Assembly (NCBI RefSeq): GCF_001746365.1
Contig: NZ_MJAJ01000043.1
Span: 58,742-109,529, forward strand
Direction: 5' to 3'
DNA: 50,788 bases
From: Streptomyces sp. LUP30
Lineage (GTDB): Bacteria; Actinomycetota; Actinomycetes; Streptomycetales; Streptomycetaceae
How positions within the stretch are numbered: position 1 is the first letter of the stretch; every line of letters begins with the position of its first letter. The notes under the pieces were generated by a model. The model was not told where the DNA came from. It searched no databases and worked only from the letters and a program-made list of their open reading frames with translations. Shown here piece by piece: positions 23,347-31,453 of this stretch. The position numbers and the translations under genes were made by a program.

Positions 23347-25686
23347 TCACCTCCGCATCACGGCGGGCTCGTGCCGGCGCTGGAGACGGGAGACCGCGAA
23401 CGCGAAGAGCGCCGAGAGCACGACCAGCATCGCCGTGTCGAGCAGCCACACCCCCGCCGAGTGCCCGAACAGCGGATCGGCGGTGACGTCGCCGGGCACG
23501 AGCCGGGACAGTCCGACCGTGGCGGCCATCGCGCCGAGCGCCCACCGTGCGGGCGCCAGCCACGCGAACTGCTCCAGCCCCGGCACTCCGTCCAGTTTCA
23601 GCAGCGCCCCGCAGAAGACCACCTGGACGAGGGCGAGCAGCACGAGCAGCGGCATCGTCACCTCCTCCTTGCGGACCAGAGCCGAGACCACCAGGCCGAG
23701 CATCATCGCCGTGAAGCCCAGCAGCGCCACCGCGACGGCGATCTCCGCCAGGGGCGCCGTCAGCACGCCCCGCCCGCCGGGCGCGTTCAGGTCCACCCCG
23801 AACAGGGCGACGAGCGTCAGCACCACCGCCTGCCCGGCGGTCACCGTGCCCAGGACGACGACCTTGGACATCAGATACGCCGACCTGGACAGACCGACGG
23901 CGCGTTCCCGCCGGTAGATCGCGCGTTCCTTGACGAGTTCACGCACGGCGTTGGCCGCTCCCGTGAGCACTCCGCCGACGCACAGGACGAGCAGCGCGTT
24001 CATCGCGGTGTCCCGGGTCAGCTCGCTCCCGGCGAGGGCCCGGGCCATGGCACCCATGACGAACGGCAGAGCGATCATGATCGCGAGGAACGTGCGGTCG
24101 GCGGCGAGCGCGGCCGCGTAGCGCCGGACGAGGGTGCCGAGCTGCGCGGCCCTGCTGCGGGGCCGGGGCGGCGGAAGCATGATCACCGGACCGGAGCGGG
24201 GCAGCCGGGGCTGCTCGCCGGCGTCGACCACGTACCGCCGCCGCAGCGGCGAGGCGCGGTACTCCCCCGCCCAGTCCCGGTCCCGGTCGCGTTCGAACGC
24301 CTCGAAGGCCTCGGGCCACTGCTCGAAGCCCAGGAAGGCCAGGGCTTCCCCGGGTGGCCCGTAGTAGGCGACCCGGCCGCCGGGCGCGAGCACGAGCAGC
24401 CGGTCGCAGACGTCGAGGCTGAGGACGCTGTGGGTGACGACGACGACCGTGCGGCCGTCGTCGGCGAGACCGCGCAGCATGTGCATCACCGAGCGGTCCA
24501 TACCGGGGTCGAGGCCGGAGGTCGGCTCGTCCAGGAAAAGCAGCGAGGGTTTGGTGAGCAGTTCCAGGGCCACGCTGACCCGTTTGCGCTGGCCGCCGGA
24601 GAGGCTGTGCACCGGCCGGCCGGCGCGCTGTTCCAGGCCGAGTTCGCGGATGACCTCCTCGACCCGCTCCCGGCGCTCGGCCTTCAGGGTGTCCTGGGGG
24701 AAGCGCAGTTCGGCGGCGTAGCCGAGGGCGGCGCGCACCGTCAGCTGGGCGTGCAGGATGTCGTCCTGCGGGACCAGTCCGATGCGCTGGCGCAGCTCGG
24801 CGTAGTCCCGGTAGAGGTCACGGCCGTCGTAGACGACCGTGCCGTGGTCGGCGGGGCGCTGTCCGGTCAGGGCGCCGAGCAGGGTGGACTTGCCCGCGCC
24901 GCTCGGTCCGACGACCCCGAGCAGGCACTTCTCCCCCACCGGGAAGGACACGTGGTCGAGGAGGACCGTGCGCCCGCGGTCGACGACGACCGTCAGGTCC
25001 TGTACGTCGAGGGAGACCTCCCCGGTGTCGACGTACTCCTGGAGCTGGTCGCCGACCAGGCAGAACGCCGAGTGGCCGATGCCCACGACGTCCCCGGGGC
25101 CCACCGGGGCGCGGTCCACGGGCAGACCGTTGAGGTACGTCCCGTTGTGGCTGCCCAGGTCGACGATCTCGTGTCCGCCGCCGGGCTGAGCGCGCAGTTC
25201 GGCGTGCCGGCGCGAGACCACGAGGTCGTCGACGACCAGGTCGTTGTCGGGGGCACGGCCGATCCGCACGGTGTGCGACGGCATCGTCCGGACGACGGCG
25301 GGCTGCCGGAAGGTGCCGGTCGCCGCGGGCATCGACACGCCCGACGGCCGCTCGGCCAGGGACCGGGGAAGGCAGGACAGGACGACGTAGGGCCCGTCGG
25401 ACGGGCTGCCGAAGCGGATGAGACTGCCGGGGCCGACGCTCCACGCGTGGACGCGGTCGCCGTCGGCGTAGGTCCCGTTGGTGCTGTGCTGGTCCTCGAC
25501 GGTCCAGTGGCCGCCCGCGCAGCGCAGCACGGCGTGCCGCCAGGAGACCCGGGCGTCGTCGATGACGACGTCGCTGAGCGGATCGCGGCCGACGCGGTAG
25601 TCGCGGCCGGGGACCAGCAGGGTGGAGCCCGTCTCGGTCGCCAGCACGAGTGCGGGCGCAGTCGAGGGGACCGACCGCTCCACCAT
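23347..25686 (-). CDS. ABC transporter with two N-terminal FHA domains (ABCG-type, Rv1747-like)
   Basis: A 779-residue half-transporter. FHA domain 1 spans about 28-100 (RVGRDPLSDVVIDD, SWRHA, HSTNGTY) and FHA domain 2 about 138-210 (RIGRAPDNDLVVDD, SRRHA, SHNGTYLNG). The ATPase follows: Walker A GPSGAGKST (260-268), signature LSGGQRKRV (362-370), Walker B LLFLDEPTSGLD and H-loop VTH. The C-terminal half (from about 520) is an ABC2-type membrane domain with six hydrophobic segments. The architecture matches mycobacterial Rv1747, whose FHA domains bind phosphothreonines and which exports a cell-envelope component. Control by a Ser/Thr kinase is expected, but no active kinase lies nearby. Confidence 0.93.
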   Translation of the reverse strand: MVERSVPSTAPALVLATETGSTLLVPGRDYRVGRDPLSDVVIDDARVSWRHAVLRCAGGHWTVEDQHSTNGTYADGDRVHAWSVGPGSLIRFGSPSDGPYVVLSCLPRSLAERPSGVSMPAATGTFRQPAVVRTMPSHTVRIGRAPDNDLVVDDLVVSRRHAELRAQPGGGHEIVDLGSHNGTYLNGLPVDRAPVGPGDVVGIGHSAFCLVGDQLQEYVDTGEVSLDVQDLTVVVDRGRTVLLDHVSFPVGEKCLLGVVGPSGAGKSTLLGALTGQRPADHGTVVYDGRDLYRDYAELRQRIGLVPQDDILHAQLTVRAALGYAAELRFPQDTLKAERRERVEEVIRELGLEQRAGRPVHSLSGGQRKRVSVALELLTKPSLLFLDEPTSGLDPGMDRSVMHMLRGLADDGRTVVVVTHSVLSLDVCDRLLVLAPGGRVAYYGPPGEALAFLGFEQWPEAFEAFERDRDRDWAGEYRASPLRRRYVVDAGEQPRLPRSGPVIMLPPPRPRSRAAQLGTLVRRYAAALAADRTFLAIMIALPFVMGAMARALAGSELTRDTAMNALLVLCVGGVLTGAANAVRELVKERAIYRRERAVGLSRSAYLMSKVVVLGTVTAGQAVVLTLVALFGVDLNAPGGRGVLTAPLAEIAVAVALLGFTAMMLGLVVSALVRKEEVTMPLLVLLALVQVVFCGALLKLDGVPGLEQFAWLAPARWALGAMAATVGLSRLVPGDVTADPLFGHSAGVWLLDTAMLVVLSALFAFAVSRLQRRHEPAVMRR

Positions 25687-25692
25687 GCCGGA

Positions 25693-25698
25693 ATTCTA
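25693..25698 (-). promoter_or_regulatory. Candidate -10 element for a leaderless FHA-ABC transcript
   Basis: TAGAAT on the minus strand ends six bases before the ATG at 25686, and no Shine-Dalgarno is seen. That spacing would place transcription start on or near the A of the ATG. No good -35 is visible. Confidence 0.4.
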
Positions 25699-25805
25699 TC
25701 GATTCGCCCGTCCGGGCGCCCTGCGGATCGGCCGGGACGGGACGGAGAAGGGGCGGGGACAGGGGCAGAGGGGGTGGGCAGGCGGTGAGCGGTGGGCGGC
25801 GGGCT

Positions 25806-26216
25806 TCAGCCGACGGGGAGGACGAGGGCGGGCACGGTCCGCTGCATGCGGAGCGCGTCGACGGACTCGGCGAGCAGCTCGTACTCGGTGGTGTCGTCGC
25901 TGACCGCGATGCGTACCAGTCGGCCGCCCGCCAGCTCGTCGGCCACCAGCTCCTGCCGGTCCAGGTCGGCGCACCAGGCCCGCAGCAGCGCGGGAACGTC
26001 GCGCACGGTGTCGGCGACCGGGACCAGCGCGCCCGGCGGGATGTGCTCGCTGTCGGGCTGCGGATCCAGCCGTTCCGCCATCCATGAGGCCCGGTCCCGC
26101 AGCCACCACAGCGCGAGCGCCAGCGTCGGAGCCCGGTAGGTGCCGAGCGGTACGCCGATGCGCCGGCCGTCGCAGACGCCGTACGCGGTGACATGGCACA
26201 GGAATTCGTCGTGCAC
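25806..26216 (-). CDS. Conserved hypothetical protein, 136 residues
   Basis: I do not recognise a family. The protein is mostly soluble with no signal peptide: an N-terminal beta-like part (HVTAYGVCDGRRIGVPLGTY), an amphipathic Trp/Arg-rich helix (LALALWWLRDRASWMAERL) and an acidic C-terminal half ending in TVPALVLPVG. The start is GTG at 26216, with GGGAGAGGG upstream. Codon use is typical. It is separated from the FHA-ABC gene by about 120 bases and could be independently transcribed from the AT-rich region upstream. Confidence 0.7.
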   Translation of the reverse strand: MHDEFLCHVTAYGVCDGRRIGVPLGTYRAPTLALALWWLRDRASWMAERLDPQPDSEHIPPGALVPVADTVRDVPALLRAWCADLDRQELVADELAGGRLVRIAVSDDTTEYELLAESVDALRMQRTVPALVLPVG

Positions 26217-26525
26217 GTCCCTCTCCCCCGGTGCTGGTTTGCCGGCGGTTCCTCGCTTTCCGTGCGACTCCTATGAGTGAACTCGTCCCTGACGTTCGAG
26301 TATGTTCACTGCTGAATCACTGTCACCATGTCTTTTTGGCCAGTCTCTTGGCATATTCGCCACCACTCATGGCCGGAATTCGGCACCTGCCGGGGACCGC
26401 TGTGATTACCCGGCGGGTAATCGACTGCGACGGGGGACGGGGGCAGGCTGGTGACACCGGATCGGCGAAGACCCGAATCCGGCTTCTGACCAGTGACGAC
26501 GACCTCGACGGAGGCTGATTCCCCC
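26217..26525. other. AT-richer intergenic region with two inverted repeats
   Basis: No gene is supported in these ~309 bases, which are clearly less GC-rich than their surroundings. AGTGAAC (26276-26282) and GTTCACT (26304-26310) are perfect 7-bp arms near the leftward 26216 gene. GATTACCC-GGC-GGGTAATC (26404-26422) is a perfect 19-bp palindrome about 104 bases before the rightward 26526 gene. Confidence 0.55.
26404..26422 (+). promoter_or_regulatory. Perfect 19-bp palindrome, operator candidate
   Basis: GATTACCCGGCGGGTAATC has 8-bp arms and a 3-base centre and lies in the divergent gap. It resembles a dimeric-regulator site. No regulator gene is adjacent, so the binding protein is unknown. 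Confidence 0.55.
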
Positions 26526-26927
26526 ATGTCCGCGAACACCGCACGTTACGAGAACGCCGTCGCCCGCTACTTCGAGGCCTGGAACGCCCGCGATCCCCAG
26601 GCTTTGGCCAAGGCTGTCGACGCAGCGTGGGCGACCGGCGGCCGGTACACCGATCCCCTTGCCGACGCCGTCGGTCACGAGCAGATCTCCGCCTTGATCG
26701 CGGCGGTGCAGGCCCAGTTCCCGGGCTTCTCCTTCCGCCCCACCGGCGTGGTCGACGGGCACCACGACACGGCCCGGTTCTCCTGGGAGCTGGCGAGCGA
26801 GGCCGGAGATTCCTCCTCCGGGGGAGGTGCGGCGCCGGTGGCCGGATCCGACGTCATCACGCTGGACGCGCAGGACCGGATCATCTCCGTCCTCGGATTC
26901 CTCGACCGCGTGCCCGACGGAAGCTGA
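26526..26927 (+). CDS. NTF2-like (SnoaL-type) protein
   Basis: A 133-residue NTF2-fold protein. It begins VARYFEAWNARDPQALAKAV, has GGRYTDPLADAVGHEQI, then FPGFSFRPTGVVDGHHDTARFSWEL and ends DAQDRIISVLGFLDRV, as in SnoaL-like isomerase or hydrolase relatives. The Asp/His pairs could line the pocket; the substrate is unknown. ATG at 26526 is preferred; a GTG at 26493 is upstream. GGAGG is rather far (about 12 bases) from the ATG. Confidence 0.82.
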   Translation: MSANTARYENAVARYFEAWNARDPQALAKAVDAAWATGGRYTDPLADAVGHEQISALIAAVQAQFPGFSFRPTGVVDGHHDTARFSWELASEAGDSSSGGGAAPVAGSDVITLDAQDRIISVLGFLDRVPDGS

Positions 26928-26945
26928 GACCCCGGAAGCGATGAA

Positions 26946-26997
26946 TTCCTCCGCGCGCGGCGGTCTACCCGAAAAGGGATCACCGCGAGCGGAGGAA
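26946..26997 (+). promoter_or_regulatory. Hairpin sequestering the DUF1905 ribosome binding site
   Basis: TTCCTCCGC (26946-26954) pairs perfectly with GCGGAGGAA (26989-26997), which contains the ribosome binding site of the gene at 27002. Inside are a second stem GCGGT/ACCGC (26960-26964 and 26982-26986) and a third CCC/GGG closing a GAAAA loop (26968-26978). The whole 52-base element could be a translational switch, or alternatively an end-of-transcript hairpin for the upstream gene. Confidence 0.6.
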
Positions 26998-27001
26998 CAT
27001 C

Positions 27002-27313
27002 ATGAGCGCCGACGGAATGGCGAGCGGGAGCGCAAGCGGAACACTGAATGCCGAATTCACCGCCGTCCTGCGCAGGAGTCCGGCGCACGGTGGCTGGACC
27101 TATGTCGTCTGGCCGGACTCCGTCGCGTTCTTCGGCACCCGCGGACTGGTGAAGATCCGCGGAACGGTCGACGGGCATCCCTTCCGCAGTTCGTTCATGG
27201 CCCTGGGGGACGGCACCCACAAGCTCCCCGTCAAGGCCGAGGTGCGCAAGGCGATCGGGAAGCAGGAGGGGGACTCGGTGACCGTGCGGCTGACGGAGCG
27301 GCTCAGCCGTTGA
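27002..27313 (+). CDS. DUF1905 domain protein
   Basis: A 103-residue protein almost wholly made of DUF1905: EFTAVLRRSPAHGGWTYVVW, then SVAFFGTRGLVKIRGTVDGH, then RSSFMALGDGTHKLPVKAEV and a closing VTVRLTERL. The family is a small beta-barrel of unknown function, often fused to YdeI-like domains. The ribosome binding site GGAGG is ideal but buried in a predicted hairpin. The 3' end overlaps the convergent aldo/keto reductase by 11 bases. Confidence 0.88.
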   Translation: MSADGMASGSASGTLNAEFTAVLRRSPAHGGWTYVVWPDSVAFFGTRGLVKIRGTVDGHPFRSSFMALGDGTHKLPVKAEVRKAIGKQEGDSVTVRLTERLSR

Positions 27314-28319
27314 TCACGGCGTCGATCCGGGCCAGCTCCTCGTCCTCGAAGTCCAGCCGGTCCAGGGCGCCGACGCTGTCCTCGATCTGCCGGGCGCTGC
27401 TCGCGCCCACCAGCGCCGAGGTCACCCGGCCGCCGCGCAGCACCCAGGCGAGGGCGAGCTGGGCGAGGGACTGGCCGCGGGACCTGGCGATGTCGTCCAG
27501 GGCGCGCAGCTTGCCGACGAGCTCCTCGGTGAGCGCCTCGGAGTTCAGGAAGGGGCTGTCGCTCGCCGCCCGCGAGTCCTCCGGGATGCCGTCCAGGTAG
27601 CGGCCGGTCAGCACACCCTGCTCCAGCGGGGAGAACACGATCGAGCCGACCTGGAGCTCGTCCAGCGCGTCGAGCAGGCCCTCGGTCTCCGGACGGCGGT
27701 CCAGCATCGAGTAGCGGGGCTGGTGGATGAGCAGCGGCGTGCCCAGTTCGCCGAGGATACGGGCCGCCTCCCGGGTCTGCTCCGCCGAGTAGTTGGAGAC
27801 GCCGACGTACAGCGCCTTGCCCTGCTGGACGGCGGAGTGCAGGGCGCCCATCGTCTCCTCGAGGGGGGTCTCCGGGTCCGGGCGGTGCGAGTAGAAGACG
27901 TCGACGTAGTCCAGCCCCATGCGCGACAGGCTCTGGTCCAGCGAGGACAGCACGTACTTGCGCGAGCCCCACTCGCCGTACGGGCCGGGCCACATCAGGT
28001 AGCCGGCCTTGGTGGAGATGACCAGCTCGTCGCGGTAGGCCCCGAAGTCGGTCCGCAGGAACCCGCCGAGCGCGGACTCGGCGGCGCCGGGCGGCGGACC
28101 GTAGTTGTTGGCCAGGTCGAAGTGGGTGATGCCGAGGTCGAAGGCGCGGCGCAGGATGGCCCGCTGGGTCTCGACCGGGCGGTCCGGGCCGAAGTTGTGC
28201 CACAGGCCGAGCGACAGCGCGGGGAGCTTCAGGCCGCTGCGTCCGGTGCGCCGGTAGGGCATGTTCGCGTAGCGGTCGGGGTGTGCGGTGTACAACGCGA
28301 CTCCAGGAGGGGTTGGCAC
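27303..28319 (-). CDS. Aldo/keto reductase, YghZ / L-glyceraldehyde-3-phosphate reductase-like
   Basis: A 338-residue NADPH-dependent reductase. MPYRRTGRSGLKLPALSLGL, the long ITHFDLANNYGPPPGAAE catalytic segment, and YCH-free but canonical FYSHRPDPETPLEETM match the group that includes E. coli YghZ, which reduces L-glyceraldehyde 3-phosphate and methylglyoxal. The cofactor end reads VTSALVGASSARQIED. GTG at 28319 is the longest start; the conserved core begins near residue 10, and a TTG behind GGAG is an alternative. It diverges from a LysR gene with a palindrome between. Confidence 0.9.
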   Translation of the reverse strand: MPTPPGVALYTAHPDRYANMPYRRTGRSGLKLPALSLGLWHNFGPDRPVETQRAILRRAFDLGITHFDLANNYGPPPGAAESALGGFLRTDFGAYRDELVISTKAGYLMWPGPYGEWGSRKYVLSSLDQSLSRMGLDYVDVFYSHRPDPETPLEETMGALHSAVQQGKALYVGVSNYSAEQTREAARILGELGTPLLIHQPRYSMLDRRPETEGLLDALDELQVGSIVFSPLEQGVLTGRYLDGIPEDSRAASDSPFLNSEALTEELVGKLRALDDIARSRGQSLAQLALAWVLRGGRVTSALVGASSARQIEDSVGALDRLDFEDEELARIDAVING

Positions 28320-28327
28320 GACGAGCG

Positions 28328-28354
28328 GGTTCGGGAAGATCTGTTTCCGGAACC
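28328..28354. promoter_or_regulatory. Imperfect 27-bp palindrome in the AKR/LysR divergent gap
   Basis: GGTTCGGGAA (28328-28337) and TTCCGGAACC (28345-28354) are inverted repeats with one mismatch and a 7-base spacer, immediately upstream of the leftward reductase start and about 80 bases before lysR. It is a candidate LysR binding site. Confidence 0.45.
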
Positions 28355-28433
28355 GTTACCCACTCTGGCTCCACCTGCGGGCAGTGGTCCAACAGAAGAA
28401 TCCGATGGGATTCAGCGGCTAGGCTTCTCAATC

Positions 28434-29318
28434 ATGGAACTGCGCCACCTCCAGCACTTCGTCGCCGTCGCCGAGGACCAGCATTTCACCCGGGCCGCCG
28501 AACGCCTAATGGTGTCGCAGTCGGGGCTGTCGGCGTCGATCCGGGCGCTGGAGCGGGAACTGCGCGCACCCCTGTTCGTGCGGACCACCCGCAGGGTGAC
28601 GCTGACGGAGGCGGGCCGGGCGCTGCTGGCCGAGGCGGAGCGCGTCCTGGCACAGGTGCGGGCGGCCCATGAGGCGGTGGCCGCCGTGCAGGGAGTGGTC
28701 CGCGGCACCCTCTCGGTGGGAACCGAACAGTGCATCGCCGGGGTGCATGTGGCGGGGCTGCTCGCGGCCTTCCGGCGGCGCCATCCCGACGTGGAGATCC
28801 GGCTGCGCCAGACCGGATCGGGCGCGCTGGGCGAGGAGGTGACCGCCGGGCGGCTCGACCTGGCCTTCGCCTACCGCACCCAGCCGGACACCGATCAGCT
28901 GCGCTGCGTGCCGCTGGCCGCCGAGCCGATGTACGTGCTGTGCCATCCCGACCACCGGCTCGCCGGGGCGTCGGCGGCGCTGACGCCGCAGGACCTGGCC
29001 GGCGAGGTGTTCGTCGACTTCCACCCCGACTGGGGCCCGCGCCGCGCCACGGACGCCGCGTTCGCCGAGGCGGGGGTGCGGCGCACGGTCGCGCTGGAGG
29101 TCAACGACGTGCACGACCTCCTCGACCTGGTGGACGAGAACCTGGGCGTCGCGGTCGTGCCGCGTCACTTCCGGCACAAGCGCGAGGCCCTCGCCGCCCT
29201 GGAACTCAAGGGCACGGGCGAGGCCGCCTACGAGACGGTCGCCCTGCTGCCGCCGGCCCGGGCGACCAGCCCCGCGGCCAGGGCGCTGATGGGGCTGCTG
29301 GAAACGGGGGGCGGATGA
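28434..29318 (+). CDS. LysR family transcriptional regulator
   Basis: A 294-residue LysR-type regulator. The winged helix-turn-helix occupies residues 1-60 (LRHLQHFVAVAEDQHFTRAA, then QSGLSASIRALEREL), followed by the linker helix and a periplasmic-binding-like effector domain ending VAVVPRHF. It lies divergent to the YghZ-like reductase, the usual arrangement for control of the neighbour, and 25 bases before the DinB gene, which may be cotranscribed. Confidence 0.92.
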   Translation: MELRHLQHFVAVAEDQHFTRAAERLMVSQSGLSASIRALERELRAPLFVRTTRRVTLTEAGRALLAEAERVLAQVRAAHEAVAAVQGVVRGTLSVGTEQCIAGVHVAGLLAAFRRRHPDVEIRLRQTGSGALGEEVTAGRLDLAFAYRTQPDTDQLRCVPLAAEPMYVLCHPDHRLAGASAALTPQDLAGEVFVDFHPDWGPRRATDAAFAEAGVRRTVALEVNDVHDLLDLVDENLGVAVVPRHFRHKREALAALELKGTGEAAYETVALLPPARATSPAARALMGLLETGGG

Positions 29319-29343
29319 GGGCGCGCTGAGCGATGGTGGACGT

Positions 29344-29859
29344 ATGCACGCCAAGGACATCCTCATCGACGGGTTCGACCGCGTCCGGGAAGAGGTCCAC
29401 GCGGCCGTCGAGGGCCTCGACCCCCGCGGGCTCGGCGCCCGGCCCGCCGCGACGGCCAATTCGATCGCCTGGCTGGTGTGGCATCTGACGCGGGTCCAGG
29501 ACGACCACGTCGCGGACGCCTTCGGCCTCGACCAGCTGTGGCTGACCCAGGACTGGGAGAAACGGTTCGGCCTGGATCTGCCGCCCCAGGACACCGGCTA
29601 CGGCCACAGCTCCGCGCAGGTGGCGAAGGTGCGGGTGCGGGAAGCCGGTCTGCTGACCGGGTACCACGACGCCGTGCACGCGCAGACCCTGACGGCGCTG
29701 CGCGAGCTCACCGCGGCGGACCTCGATCGCGTCGTGGACGAACGCTGGGATCCGCCGGTCACGCTGGGCGTGCGGCTGGTCAGCGTCCTGTCCGACGATC
29801 TGCAGCACGTCGGACAGGCTGCCTACGTCCGCGGAATCCTTCAGAGCGCGGTGGCGTAG
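29344..29859 (+). CDS. DinB/DUF664 family, mycothiol transferase-like protein
   Basis: A 171-residue four-helix DinB-fold protein. The metal-binding His is expected within NSIAWLVWHLTRVQDDHV and the later SDDLQHVGQAAYVRG. This DUF664 subgroup in actinobacteria conjugates mycothiol to electrophiles or metalloids. It is placed after lysR on the same strand. Its 3' end overlaps the convergent adenosine deaminase gene by 19 bases. The substrate is unknown. Confidence 0.82.
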   Translation: MHAKDILIDGFDRVREEVHAAVEGLDPRGLGARPAATANSIAWLVWHLTRVQDDHVADAFGLDQLWLTQDWEKRFGLDLPPQDTGYGHSSAQVAKVRVREAGLLTGYHDAVHAQTLTALRELTAADLDRVVDERWDPPVTLGVRLVSVLSDDLQHVGQAAYVRGILQSAVA

Positions 29860-30917
29860 CCCGGCAGGACGACGTCCTCGATGAGGGCCGTGCGCTCGTC
29901 GAAGGGGATGAACGCGCTCTTGAGGGCGTTCACGGTGACCGTGCGCAGGTCCTCGACGCCCCAGCCCGCCTCCTCGACCAGCAGAGCCATCTCCCGGGTC
30001 ATCGTGGTGCCGGAGACCAGCCGGTTGTCCGTGTTGAGGGTGACGCGGAAACCGAGGTCCTTCAGGGCCGTGATCGGGTGCTCGGCGATCGAGGTGGCGG
30101 CGCCGGTCTGGAGGTTCGAGGTGGGGCACATCTCCAGCGCGATCCGGCGGTCGCGCACCCAGCCCGCGAGCCGGCCGAGCTTGCCGTCCACGATGTCGTC
30201 GGTGAGGCGCACGCCGTGGCCGATGCGCTGGGCGCCGCAGACCTGAACGGCCTGGTGGATGCTGGGCAGGCCGTGGGCCTCGCCGGCGTGGATCGTGAAG
30301 GGGACGCTCTCGCGGCGCAGGTGCTCGAAGGCGTCGAGGTGGTCGGCGGGCGGGAAGCCGTCCTCGGCGCCCGCGATGTCGAAGCCGACGACGCCCGCGT
30401 CCCGGAAGGCGACCGCGAGGTCCGCCGCCTCGCGCACGCGGTCGAACATCCGCATGCCGCACAGCAGGGTGCCCACCCGCACGGGCGTCCCGGCCGCCGC
30501 CGCCTTCGCCATACCGGCCGCGAGGCCCTCCTGGACCGTCTCGACGACCTCGGGGAGCGTCAGCTCGCCGTTCAGCATCAGTTCGGGGGCGTAGCGGACC
30601 TCGCCGTAGACGACGCCGTCCGCCGCCAGGTCGAGGACGTACTCCTCGGCGGTGCGCAGCAGGCCCTCACGGGTCTGCATGACGGCGAGGGTGTGCTCGA
30701 AGGTGGCTATGTACCGCACCAGGTCACCGGAGTTCGCGGCCTCGAAGTACCACGCGGCCAGCTCGTCGGGGTCGGTGGTCGGCAGCGTGTGGCCGGCCTC
30801 CCCGGCGAGTTCGACGACGGTGGCGGGGCGCAGTCCGCCGTCGAGGTGGTCGTGCAGGACGGCCTTGGGGAGCCGGCGAAGGGTGTCGGTGTCGGTGTCG
30901 ATGCGGGGCGCGGTCAT
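29841..30917 (-). CDS. add: Adenosine deaminase
   Basis: A 358-residue metal-dependent amidohydrolase that deaminates adenosine or deoxyadenosine to inosine. Zinc ligands and catalytic residues are His22 and His24 (KAVLHDHLDG), His210 and Glu213 (TIHAGEAHG), His234 (RIGHGV) and Asp297 (LNTDNRL). The SNLQTGA motif is canonical. It follows a VOC gene by 37 bases on the same strand, so both probably come from the promoter near 31418. This is one of several deaminase-family copies typical of Streptomyces. Confidence 0.95.
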   Translation of the reverse strand: MTAPRIDTDTDTLRRLPKAVLHDHLDGGLRPATVVELAGEAGHTLPTTDPDELAAWYFEAANSGDLVRYIATFEHTLAVMQTREGLLRTAEEYVLDLAADGVVYGEVRYAPELMLNGELTLPEVVETVQEGLAAGMAKAAAAGTPVRVGTLLCGMRMFDRVREAADLAVAFRDAGVVGFDIAGAEDGFPPADHLDAFEHLRRESVPFTIHAGEAHGLPSIHQAVQVCGAQRIGHGVRLTDDIVDGKLGRLAGWVRDRRIALEMCPTSNLQTGAATSIAEHPITALKDLGFRVTLNTDNRLVSGTTMTREMALLVEEAGWGVEDLRTVTVNALKSAFIPFDERTALIEDVVLPGYATAL

Positions 30918-30954
30918 GTGCGTGTTCCTCGGCGAGTGGTTCGGCGGGCGGTGC

Positions 30955-31350
30955 TCAGGCGGTGGCCGGCTGGAGCAGGTCCCAGCGGTTTCCGTACAGG
31001 TCCTCGAAGACGGCGACGGAGCCGTACGGCTCGTGACGCGGCTCTTCCAGGAAGGTCACACCGCAGGCGAGCATGCGGGCGTGGTCGCCTGCGAAGTCCT
31101 CGGTGTGCAGGAAGAAGCCGACACGGCCGCCGGTCTGGTCGCCGACACGGGCACGCTGGGCCTCGCCCTTGGCGCGGGCGAGCAGCAGCCCCACGCCGTC
31201 CTGACGGTCCCCCGGGCGCACGACGACCCAGCGGGCGCCGTCGGGGCGGGGCTCGTCCTCGACGAGCCGGAAGCCGAGCGCCTCGGTGTAGAAGCGGATC
31301 GCCTCGTCGTAGTCGTCGACGACGAGGGTGACCAGGGCGATGCGGCTCAT
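30955..31350 (-). CDS. Single-domain VOC family protein
   Basis: A 131-residue glyoxalase-fold protein: SRIALVTLVVDDYDEAIRFY starts the first beta-alpha-beta unit and PYGSVAVFEDLYGNRWDLLQ closes the second. It is of the lactoylglutathione lyase-like type with unknown substrate. It appears to be the first gene of an operon with adenosine deaminase. Its upstream region holds an 18-bp palindrome overlapping a TATAAC -10 element. Confidence 0.85.
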   Translation of the reverse strand: MSRIALVTLVVDDYDEAIRFYTEALGFRLVEDEPRPDGARWVVVRPGDRQDGVGLLLARAKGEAQRARVGDQTGGRVGFFLHTEDFAGDHARMLACGVTFLEEPRHEPYGSVAVFEDLYGNRWDLLQPATA

Positions 31351-31413
31351 CGGGACCTTTCGAGGCGGGTGCGGAGCGCTCCGGAGAAGTTTCCGGAAGG
31401 GGATTGACGGGTG

Positions 31414-31431
31414 AGGTTATACGTAAAACCT
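31414..31431 (-). promoter_or_regulatory. AT-rich operator overlapping the VOC-add promoter
   Basis: AGGTTATACGTAAAACCT is an 18-bp palindrome with eight of nine base pairs symmetric. On the minus strand it contains TATAAC (31416-31421), a good -10 element, about 65 bases before the VOC start. The -35 is not clear. It stands out in very GC-rich surroundings. Confidence 0.6.
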
Positions 31432-31453
31432 TCCTGGCGCCAGTTCCCCCCTC

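Noticed and set aside
23371..25788. 805-codon plus-strand frame opposite the FHA-ABC gene
   Set aside because: Low-complexity shadow of a gene with two FHA domains and all ABC motifs on the other strand.
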